Origin: an uncultured Eubacteriales bacterium
GTDB taxonomy: Bacteria > Bacillota > Clostridia > Peptostreptococcales > Anaerovoracaceae
Direction of reading: 5' to 3'
Length of the DNA stretch: 31,155 nucleotides
Assembly: GCA_900540145.1 (NCBI GenBank)
Contig: UQEW01000017.1
Coordinates: forward strand, 1 to 31,155
Shown here: piece by piece, positions 25,096 to 31,155 of the stretch
Layout: every line of letters begins with the position of its first letter
Numbering within the stretch: position 1 is the first letter of the stretch
Translations under genes and position numbers: made by a program
Notes under the pieces: generated by a model
Databases searched by the model: none
Told to the model about the DNA's origin: nothing
The model's input: only the letters and a program-made list of their open reading frames with translations

Positions 25096-26079
25096 ATGAC
25101 AACATTATTTTATGAAACCGTCAATAAAGGTTCCAAGTTAATAAAGGACATCCCAGTGCAAGCTTCTGACGGCACGTCCACCGTGCTGCCCTGCTACATA
25201 ATCAAGGGCGCCGAAAAAGGGCCTAAAATATGCATAACCAGCGGAGTCCACGGTACCGAATATCCGGGGATAGCTGCCAATTTAAAGCTGTTTCACGATA
25301 TTGATCCTGCCAAATTAAAAGGCACTATAACCGGCTGCACTATGTGCAATTATGAATCTTTTTTGCATAAGACCATGTTTGTTAATCCCATTGATGGCAA
25401 AAACCTCAACGAGGTCTTTCCGGGCAACCCTAATGGAACCTTGACGGAAGTCATAGCTACAACTCTTATGCAATTGGTAAGCTGTTCTGATTATCACATA
25501 GATATGCACAGCGGCGATAGGCAGGAATACCTGCATCCTTATGTTTTTTACCATAAAAACTCGGCAGGCAGAGATGACATAGACAGTCAGGCTCTACAGA
25601 TGGCCAAGACATACGCTCTTGACTATGTAGCTTCTACTGAATTTTACGGTAAAGGCGCCAGCGATATGGGTAATTTTTACGCCAGCGTATCTGAACTAGG
25701 CATACCTTGCATACAGCCGGAAATAGGAGGTCTCGGCCTTGTAGACGACGAGACGATGACACTTCACTATAACGGTGTAAGAAATGTGCTTGATATGCTG
25801 GGCATGTATGAAGCGCAAGAAGTAACAGTAAACGAAAATCAGGTTGCTTTGGACAGCTTCTACCGCATGAAGAGCCAATATGACGGCGTTTTCAATTGTT
25901 TTGTCTCTCCGGGAGAAGCCGTCAAAGCCGGTCAGCTTCTGGGAAACATCACAGATATGCATGGAGAAAAAGTTCTTCAAGAGTTCCATGCCGAAGCAAA
26001 TGGCGTATGCTGCTGGAGAATGGCCAGCCTTGCCGCTAATAAAAACGATACTCTACTGGCAATGGGAGTTATTCATTGA
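25096..26079 (+). CDS. Succinylglutamate desuccinylase/aspartoacylase-family zinc hydrolase
   Basis: This 327-aa member of the AstE/AspA branch of the M14 fold removes an acyl group from, or otherwise cleaves an amide at, an amino acid. Zinc ligands are His52 and Glu55 in SGVHGTEYPG and His138 in IDMHSGD. The likely general base is Glu209 in QPEIGG. The C-terminal 80 residues form the beta-rich lid usual for the family (DGVFNCFVSPGEAVKAGQLLGNI). It is co-transcribed with the aminotransferase. It could hydrolyse an N-acyl amino acid derived from the imported compound; the true substrate is not evident. Confidence 0.87.
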   Translation: MTTLFYETVNKGSKLIKDIPVQASDGTSTVLPCYIIKGAEKGPKICITSGVHGTEYPGIAANLKLFHDIDPAKLKGTITGCTMCNYESFLHKTMFVNPIDGKNLNEVFPGNPNGTLTEVIATTLMQLVSCSDYHIDMHSGDRQEYLHPYVFYHKNSAGRDDIDSQALQMAKTYALDYVASTEFYGKGASDMGNFYASVSELGIPCIQPEIGGLGLVDDETMTLHYNGVRNVLDMLGMYEAQEVTVNENQVALDSFYRMKSQYDGVFNCFVSPGEAVKAGQLLGNITDMHGEKVLQEFHAEANGVCCWRMASLAANKNDTLLAMGVIH

Positions 26080-26100
26080 TTTTCCTTTTTACAATCTGAA

Positions 26101-26130
26101 GGGCTGCCTCAAAATAATCTGAGGCAGCCC
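26101..26130. terminator. Shared terminator hairpin between convergent operons
   Basis: GGGCTGCCTCA (26101-26111) and TGAGGCAGCCC (26120-26130) form an 11-bp GC-rich stem with an 8-nt loop, between two gene ends that face each other (26079 and 26173). T runs on either side are modest, so it may work with flanking AT-rich sequence as a two-way transcription stop. Confidence 0.75.
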
Positions 26131-26172
26131 CGTGATTTTCTGTGTATAAATCCACAATTTTTTATTGTAAAT

Positions 26173-26910
26173 CTATTTTTTCATACTTTCGAGAAATTTA
26201 TATGTCCTTTCGTTTTGCGGATTATGAAAAATATCCTGTGGCGTACCCACCTCTATTATCTGCCCTTGATCCATGAAGACCACTCTATCGGCGGCTTGCT
26301 CTGCAAAATGCATTTCGTGAGTAACTATCAACATGGTTTGCTTGTGCGCAACTACCAAGCCTTTTATTATATCTAAAATCCCTCCTACCAATTCCGGGTC
26401 CAGAGATGATGTCGGTTCATCAAATAACATTACTTTTGGTTTAACTGCCATAGCTCTGGCTATGCCGACACGCTGCTGCTGCCCGCCGGAAAGACGCGAT
26501 GGAAACTCATTAAGCTTGTCGCTTAGCCCCACCTTGTCCAAAAGCTCTATCGCTTCAGCTTCAGCTTGGCTTTTGTCCATTTCCTTTCTTATGAGAAACG
26601 GAAGCATGACGTTTTGCAGTACTGTTTTATTTTTAAACAAATTATAATTTTGAAAGACCATAGACGTCTTTGCGCGAAGTTTTAATATATCGTCTCGCGA
26701 CGCAGTTTGTACGTCAATCATGAAGCCATCCAGCTCTATGGTCCCTGCCTCCGGCATTTCTATCAAGTTGATACACCGCAGCAAAGTAGATTTTCCTGTG
26801 CCTGAAGGGCCGATAAGCGCGATAACTTCACCTTCTTCCACAGAAAGGTCAATGCCCTTAAGCACTTCCAACGTTCCGAAACTTTTATATATATTATTGA
26901 TTTTCAGCAT
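26173..26910 (-). CDS. Polar amino-acid ABC transporter ATP-binding protein (GlnQ-type)
   Basis: This ATPase of a PAAT-family amino-acid importer has 245 aa. Walker A GPSGTGKST (33-41), Q-loop in VFQNYNLF, signature LSGGQQQRVGIARAM, Walker B VMLFDEPTSSLDPE and H-loop IVTHEMHFA are intact. Its start overlaps the end of the DUF169 gene by 17 bp, with its ribosome site GGGTGAT inside that gene. It is the last gene of a four-gene operon whose binding protein and permease lie upstream. The amino acid carried cannot be told from the sequence. Confidence 0.93.
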   Translation of the reverse strand: MLKINNIYKSFGTLEVLKGIDLSVEEGEVIALIGPSGTGKSTLLRCINLIEMPEAGTIELDGFMIDVQTASRDDILKLRAKTSMVFQNYNLFKNKTVLQNVMLPFLIRKEMDKSQAEAEAIELLDKVGLSDKLNEFPSRLSGGQQQRVGIARAMAVKPKVMLFDEPTSSLDPELVGGILDIIKGLVVAHKQTMLIVTHEMHFAEQAADRVVFMDQGQIIEVGTPQDIFHNPQNERTYKFLESMKK

Positions 26911-27730
26911 TTATATCACCCTTTTTCAGCAGCGCGTATTCTGCCGGCCGTACGTATTCTTTTCCCAGTTTTCCGTAATGAACAGCCGGGTCTATGGTAA
27001 TACCCAGTTCATCAGGTGTATCCAAAGAATCAAGGATTTTCTTTTTTCTGTCAGGGTATTCGATATAGTTAAGAGTGCTTATCACACCATCCACAAAAGG
27101 ATCAAACATCTGCACGGGCATTCCTACGCCCATTTCGTCATCTCCCCATTTGCACATCTGTCTGGTGCCTGCGCATAAAACAGAAAAGTTAAGGTCGTTG
27201 CTTTCAAAAGGTTTTGCGCCCAGGTCTGCACAAACGCCCTGATTTCCTGCCATGCTCAAATTGTGCGGTGTTCCGAATTTGTAAGTATATCCCTCAACTA
27301 CACGCATCAGCTGATATGGATTTGCCATGAAGATGATCACATCTGCGTCAGGCATTTCCGCCAAAGGTCCGAGAGCTACCCCGTATATGCGGTGTTTTAT
27401 GCGAGCGATATCACGCTGTACAGCTTTTGCTACAGCGCGGCTTTCATATAGGCAGATGCTGTAATATCTCTGTCCCGATTCCACACATTCCATTTCTTCA
27501 TCTATACCAAGCGCTTCAGAGGCGCATCTGCATCCGAAATTTTCTCCACAAGCCTTAAAGGCGGTTCCGTCCATAGCTTTGCGTACCATCATACAAAAGC
27601 TGGTTTTCTTTCCGTATTCCTGCATATCCAGCTCGCTGTATTCATGTTCAAAATAGATGTATTTCAACCCGATGATTTCTCTCTTAAGCTGCAATGCCTT
27701 GGAGAGCCTGCTGACATTTTTCTGATTCAT
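26894..27730 (-). CDS. DUF169-family protein (function unknown)
   Basis: I recognise this 278-aa protein as DUF169 (COG2043-type), whose function is not established. It has a cysteine-rich N-terminal half: Cys46 in SFCMMV, Cys61, Cys67 and Cys69 in ACGENFGCRCASEALG, then Cys82 and Cys93. Such an arrangement could bind a metal, an iron-sulfur cluster or another cofactor. No signal peptide or membrane helix is visible, so it is probably cytosolic. It sits between the permease and ATPase genes of an amino-acid importer and overlaps the ATPase gene, so it is part of the same transcript and may act on the imported compound or regulate uptake. Confidence 0.82.
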   Translation of the reverse strand: MNQKNVSRLSKALQLKREIIGLKYIYFEHEYSELDMQEYGKKTSFCMMVRKAMDGTAFKACGENFGCRCASEALGIDEEMECVESGQRYYSICLYESRAVAKAVQRDIARIKHRIYGVALGPLAEMPDADVIIFMANPYQLMRVVEGYTYKFGTPHNLSMAGNQGVCADLGAKPFESNDLNFSVLCAGTRQMCKWGDDEMGVGMPVQMFDPFVDGVISTLNYIEYPDRKKKILDSLDTPDELGITIDPAVHYGKLGKEYVRPAEYALLKKGDINAENQ

Positions 27731-27778
27731 AATATTTCCTCACTTCTATATCACTATATTGGCACAAGTATATCAGAG

Positions 27779-28444
27779 CTACATAAACCTGCAAATCCTA
27801 CGCTCCAGTAAGCGCTGCAGTCTATCGATTACAATTACTATCACCCAATAAACAATACCTACTGCCACATACGCTTCAAAATAATTCAATGCGGCCGCAC
27901 CCATTATTTTAGCTTGAGATAAAAGCTCCACAACGCCTATGGTAAATCCTATGGAGGTATTTTTGATCATTCCTACAAAGGCATTGCCCAGAGCCGGCAC
28001 CGAAGCTACGAAAGCCTGCGGAAAAATAATTTCCTTCATCATAGTGGCATTGTTCATTCCTATAGACAGCGCTGCTTCTTTCTGACCCTTGTCCACTGCC
28101 AGAAGTCCTCCTCTTATTATTTCCGCAATAAAGGCAGACGAGTTGAGGGCGATGGTTACAATCAGCGCAGTACCTGCAGTCACAGCTCTGAGCGGCATAA
28201 TGATTTGCGGCAATCCGAAATAGAAAATAAAGAGCTGAGTTATATAAGGGGTCGAGCGAAAAAATGATATGTAAACATTGGCAAAGCCTTGCACAATTCT
28301 AAACTTGGATCTTCTAAGCAGTTCCAGCAGCACGCCTAATGCAAAGGATATAAAGAAAGCCAAAATTCCCAGATACAATGTAAACGGTATTTTTAAAAGC
28401 AGCTCGGGAAAGCAGGAAAAGAAAAATTCAAAATCAAAACGCAT
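27779..28444 (-). CDS. Polar amino-acid ABC transporter permease
   Basis: This inner-membrane permease of the HisM/GlnP type has 221 aa and about five helices. It has the STPYITQLFIFYFGLP loop and the ATPase-contacting EAA motif EAALSIGMNNATMMKEIIFPQA. An AGGAGG site precedes the start. It follows the binding-protein gene by 67 bp that hold a strong hairpin, and precedes DUF169 by 48 bp. A single permease gene implies a homodimer. Confidence 0.92.
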   Translation of the reverse strand: MRFDFEFFFSCFPELLLKIPFTLYLGILAFFISFALGVLLELLRRSKFRIVQGFANVYISFFRSTPYITQLFIFYFGLPQIIMPLRAVTAGTALIVTIALNSSAFIAEIIRGGLLAVDKGQKEAALSIGMNNATMMKEIIFPQAFVASVPALGNAFVGMIKNTSIGFTIGVVELLSQAKIMGAAALNYFEAYVAVGIVYWVIVIVIDRLQRLLERRICRFM

Positions 28445-28466
28445 ACTTGATTTCCTCCTACTTGAA

Positions 28467-28497
28467 GAGCAGCGCTCGTACTGCGGCAGCGCTGCTC
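28467..28497. repeat. Intercistronic hairpin after the amino-acid-binding protein gene
   Basis: GAGCAGCGCT and AGCGCTGCTC form a perfect 10-bp GC-rich stem with an 11-nt loop. The hairpin starts 14 nt after the binding-protein stop and lies just before the permease ribosome site. No T tract follows, so a stabilising or partial-stop role that raises binding-protein expression is likely. Confidence 0.75.
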
Positions 28498-28511
28498 ATT
28501 AAATAAATACA

Positions 28512-29321
28512 TTATTCTGATTTCGTAACGTCACGCTTATAATATTCTTCTGACAGCTTGCTCATAGTGCCGTCTTCGTGCATTTCTTTTATAGCGTCGT
28601 TAATCTTCTGCAACGTAGCTTCATCAAAATCCTTAGCGAATGGGAATGCTGAAGAATCAGTAATGATGGCGTCTCCGATCATCTTAACGTCATATTCACC
28701 TTTTTCCTTAACCTGGTCAAAGGACAGAACAGTCATAGGGAATGCATCGATACGTCCCAATTCCAGTTCTTCGTAGATGGAACCTTCTGTAACAACTGTC
28801 TGCACCTTTTTATCATCAGGCAGGTCTTTGTTGTATTCTTCAAAGAAGTCCTGCAATACGCTGCCGTTTTCGATACAAACTTTTCTTCCCTGTAAATCAT
28901 CTACTGAAGTTGCTGTATCATCTCCGCGTACTACCATACGGATTTCGTTATAAGCGTAAACTTCTGAGAAGTTATAAGTTTCTTCTCTTTCCGGTGTTAC
29001 AGAAACCTGATTGGCAATAGTATCTATCTTACCTGCGTCTAAGCTGCCAAACATAGCTGACATATCATCGCTTACCTGCCACTCGATTTCCAGTCCGGTT
29101 CTCTTACCGATTTCTTCCATGACTGCATATTCAAAGCCAGTTAAGTTTCCGTCCTCATCAGTATAGATCACCGGATAAAAGGTTCCGCTGGTTCCAACAG
29201 TCAGCTTAGTTACTTCACCTTCGGACGAGCCTTCTCCCTCATTTGAGCCAGAGCAGGCGGTAAAAGCCGTTACAGCCAGCATGCATGACAATGTCAACGC
29301 AATGAATTTTTTTATTTTCAT
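28512..29321 (-). CDS. Amino-acid-binding lipoprotein of an ABC importer (SBP family 3)
   Basis: This extracytoplasmic ligand-binding protein has 269 aa. The signal peptide MKIKKFIALTLSCMLAVTAF ends at a lipobox TAC with Cys23, followed by a Ser/Gly/Glu-rich linker. The mature domain shows the family 3 pattern: VGTSGTFYPVIYTDEDGNLTGFEYAVMEEIGKR, then MFGSLDAGKIDTIANQVSVTPER, and the late DDLQGRKVCIENGS segment. It is the first gene of its operon, with an AGGAGG site. The ligand is probably a polar amino acid; the exact one is unknown. Confidence 0.93.
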   Translation of the reverse strand: MKIKKFIALTLSCMLAVTAFTACSGSNEGEGSSEGEVTKLTVGTSGTFYPVIYTDEDGNLTGFEYAVMEEIGKRTGLEIEWQVSDDMSAMFGSLDAGKIDTIANQVSVTPEREETYNFSEVYAYNEIRMVVRGDDTATSVDDLQGRKVCIENGSVLQDFFEEYNKDLPDDKKVQTVVTEGSIYEELELGRIDAFPMTVLSFDQVKEKGEYDVKMIGDAIITDSSAFPFAKDFDEATLQKINDAIKEMHEDGTMSKLSEEYYKRDVTKSE

Positions 29322-29528
29322 TCTAGTATTCCTCCTGACTATTCTTTAAAATCATCTTGTCCTATTCTATAGTAATGGATATGTAAAAGCAATGAAAAAA
29401 CACAAGTATATTTAAATTCAATGACATGGCCTTGTCTCATAATATTTGTTAATATATCAGACAACATTTTGACATTCTTCTACTTTCAAAGCAGCTTTGC
29501 TGTTGGCTTAGTTTTTACAGTTTAAAGC
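29322..29528. other. Divergent intergenic region upstream of the amino-acid importer operon
   Basis: No gene is visible. A weak minus-strand promoter candidate is TTGCTT (29387-29392), a short 15-bp spacer and TATAGA (29366-29371). A perfect odd palindrome CAAAGC-A-GCTTTG at 29487-29499 lies about 30 bp upstream of the MATE promoter and could be an operator. I see no T-box or other leader element on the minus strand. Confidence 0.4.
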
Positions 29529-29557
29529 TTGACACCTCCAAAAAAATATTTTAAAAT
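29529..29557 (+). promoter_or_regulatory. Sigma-A promoter of the MATE gene
   Basis: TTGACA (29529-29534), a 17-bp spacer and TAAAAT (29552-29557) match the housekeeping consensus closely. Initiation near 29564 leaves a leader of about 120 nt that contains a terminator hairpin. Confidence 0.78.
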
Positions 29558-29570
29558 AGCACTTGAAAAT

Positions 29571-29652
29571 TTTTAGTGGATTTTTCCGGACAATATCATC
29601 TTTGTCATCTTTTCGCCACACGGTTATTTTGTTATAGCTGGGTGGCTTTTTT
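29571..29652 (+). ncRNA. Riboswitch-like leader with terminator, candidate guanidine-IV (mepA) type
   Basis: A hairpin from GCCAC (29615-29619) to GTGGC (29642-29646), with an inner 7-bp pairing, is followed by TTTTTT: an intrinsic terminator 36 nt before the MATE start. Upstream, GTGG (29576-29579) can pair with CCAC (29616-29619), which would break the terminator, and encloses a small hairpin GACAA/TTGTC (29589-29606). CCG (29586-29588) can also pair with CGG (29621-29623). This is the layout of a ligand-on switch. Position before a MepA-like MATE gene, plus CCGGACA and CCACACGG segments, suggest the guanidine-IV class; I recall that class from memory and could not align it. Confidence 0.6.
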
Positions 29653-29687
29653 ATTGAAAATATAAAACCTACATCAGGAGAGATTAT

Positions 29688-31034
29688 ATGAACGAAACTT
29701 TCATGAAAGAAAGGCCTGTTTTGCCTCTTATTTTGTCCATGTCCCTTCCCATGGTTATATCGATGCTTGTCAACTCTTTATATAACATAGTAGACAGTTT
29801 TTTTGTGGCAAAAATCAGCGAAGACGCTATGACTGCCTTATCGCTGGTATACCCGGTGCAAAATTCCATAAATGCGCTGAGCATAGGCTTTGGAGTGGGT
29901 ATCAATGCAGTTATCGCCTTTTACTTGGGAGCAGGAGACCGAAAAAAAGCAGATATGGCAACTACACAAGGGTTGTTGCTGTCTGCAATCCATGGCGTAG
30001 TAATGACCATCGCCTGCATCGCTGTAATACCATCATTTTTGAAAAGCTTTACGTCTTCTCAGACGGTAATAGATATGGGTATCCAATACTCTGTTATCGC
30101 ATTTTCTTTTACGCTTATCGTCAATCTGACCTTAGCTTTTGAGAAATTCTTTCAGGCTGTAGGCAGGATGAAAGTTACCATGTTAAGCATGATGTGCGGC
30201 TGTATTGCCAATATTGTTTTAGATCCCGTTCTGATTTTTGGTCTCGGTCCCTTCCCCGAAATGGGTATAGAGGGAGCTGCCTTAGCTACCGGTATAGGTC
30301 AGGCACTGACTCTTGCCATATACCTGGTCATATTTTTCATCCGTCCTCTGGGGCTCAACATAAGGCGGCGATACTTGTCATTGGACAAAAGTATGGTTCT
30401 CAAGCTTTATTCGATAGGAATTCCGGCGACTTTGAACTTAGCTCTTCCATCAATTTTGATTTCTGCTCTCAACGGAATACTTGCTGCATATTCAGAAGTA
30501 TATATTCTTGTTTTGGGAATTTACTATAAGCTCCAAACTTTTTTGTATCTTCCGGCAAACGGTATCGTACAGGGCATGAGGCCGTTGATTGGATATAATT
30601 ACGGCGCAGGAGAGCACAAAAGGGTAAAACAAATATATAAGATAGTTTTATATATGAGCGGTATGATTATGATTCTCGGTACTGTCATATGCCTTCTGAT
30701 ACCGGATTTGCTCATGGGGCTGTTCACTGATAGCGAAACGACGATTCAAGCAGGCCAGACAGCACTGCGGATAATCAGCGGAGGTTTTATCGTTTCCGCA
30801 GTATCCGTAACTTCGTCAGGAGCCTTGGAGGGTCTTGGCAAAGGTTTCCCGTCTCTTATCATCTCATTGTGTCGCTACATTGTTATTATCCTACCGACCG
30901 CTTTTATTCTAAGCAAGGTATTTGGTCCGACAGGCGTATGGCACAGTTTCTGGATAGCGGAAGCTGTCACGGCAATCATCGCTTTTATCGTCTACAACAA
31001 GGCCGTCCATACGAACCTTATGCGGCCGTTGTAA
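29688..31034 (+). CDS. MATE-family multidrug/cation efflux transporter (MepA-like)
   Basis: This inner-membrane antiporter has 448 aa and about 12 predicted helices in two homologous halves. The N-terminal stretch PVLPLILSMSLPMVISMLVN followed by LYNIVDSFFVAKI is the classic MATE opening, and GINAVIAFYLGAGDRKKAD and IGYNYGAGEHKRVKQ are the paired inter-helix loops of the two halves. It would export a cationic compound using a sodium or proton gradient. An AGGAGAG site precedes the ATG. It is the only gene behind the riboswitch-like leader. About 120 bp of non-coding sequence follow it to the window end, with no clear terminator. Confidence 0.92.
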   Translation: MNETFMKERPVLPLILSMSLPMVISMLVNSLYNIVDSFFVAKISEDAMTALSLVYPVQNSINALSIGFGVGINAVIAFYLGAGDRKKADMATTQGLLLSAIHGVVMTIACIAVIPSFLKSFTSSQTVIDMGIQYSVIAFSFTLIVNLTLAFEKFFQAVGRMKVTMLSMMCGCIANIVLDPVLIFGLGPFPEMGIEGAALATGIGQALTLAIYLVIFFIRPLGLNIRRRYLSLDKSMVLKLYSIGIPATLNLALPSILISALNGILAAYSEVYILVLGIYYKLQTFLYLPANGIVQGMRPLIGYNYGAGEHKRVKQIYKIVLYMSGMIMILGTVICLLIPDLLMGLFTDSETTIQAGQTALRIISGGFIVSAVSVTSSGALEGLGKGFPSLIISLCRYIVIILPTAFILSKVFGPTGVWHSFWIAEAVTAIIAFIVYNKAVHTNLMRPL

Positions 31035-31155
31035 TGTCCTAAGGGTGGGCCGGTGATGATACCTTTTCATAAAAACCGTGATACAAAGTATACTAAAACT
31101 GTAAGGGTCAAATAGCAGGCACATTGAAAGCCTAAATCTCAAGTAGTATGCTACT

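Noticed and set aside
9083..26079. Arginine succinyltransferase (AST) pathway
   Set aside because: An AstE-like hydrolase, aminotransferases and ADI-superfamily enzymes are present, but there is no AstA or AstD, and the ADI-like proteins are too short to be AstB.
27760..27775. Possible third sigma-54 promoter (TGGCACAAGTATATCA, plus strand)
   Set aside because: The -24 half is perfect but the -12 TTGCA is missing, and it points away from any plus-strand gene.

Overview
The window looks like a chromosomal piece of an anaerobic, low-to-moderate GC Bacillota of the class Clostridia. Support comes from AGGAGG-type ribosome binding sites, clostridial-style TTGACA-N17-TAAAAT promoters, lipoprotein binding proteins, a purine gene block, and sigma-54-controlled amino-acid/peptide metabolism. 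An Anaerovoracaceae-like amino-acid fermenter would fit, but the sequence alone does not fix the genus. Almost everything is on the minus strand. The plus strand carries only the aminotransferase/aspartoacylase pair (23895-26079) and the MATE transporter (29688-31034).

Region 1 (165-8440, minus strand) is a tightly packed nucleotide operon, in transcription order purC, purA, purB, guaA, pyrG, purF. A near-consensus housekeeping promoter (8412-8440) feeds a leader of about 85 nt. That leader contains an intrinsic-terminator hairpin and a competing upstream pairing, so the operon is probably attenuated, although I recognise no aptamer. Region 2 (8441-9082) is a decayed spacer. It holds a LysR-type regulator reduced to its DNA-binding domain and a cluster of mutually complementary CCCACGATTT repeats.

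Region 3 (9083-26079) is the most interesting part. A sigma-54 enhancer-binding activator (21891-23687) sits between two textbook -24/-12 promoters. One (21671-21686, minus) reads into a nine-gene operon: an arginine-deiminase-like enzyme, a complete oligopeptide ABC importer (binding protein, two permeases, two ATPases), a very large M14-type metallopeptidase, a second arginine-deiminase-like enzyme and a PLP enzyme. The other (23815-23830, plus) reads into an aminotransferase and an aspartoacylase/AstE-type zinc hydrolase. Together they look like one inducible regulon for importing a peptide-like, perhaps guanidino- or acyl-bearing compound, cleaving it, removing its guanidino and/or acyl group and transaminating it. 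The substrate is unknown.

Region 4 (26173-29321, minus) is a polar amino-acid ABC importer operon (binding protein, permease, ATPase) with a DUF169 gene inserted before the ATPase. Region 5 (29529-31034, plus) is a MATE efflux gene behind a sigma-A promoter and a terminator-containing leader resembling a guanidine-IV (mepA-type) riboswitch. Both ABC importers have a strong hairpin between the binding-protein gene and the first permease gene, which probably keeps the binding protein in excess.
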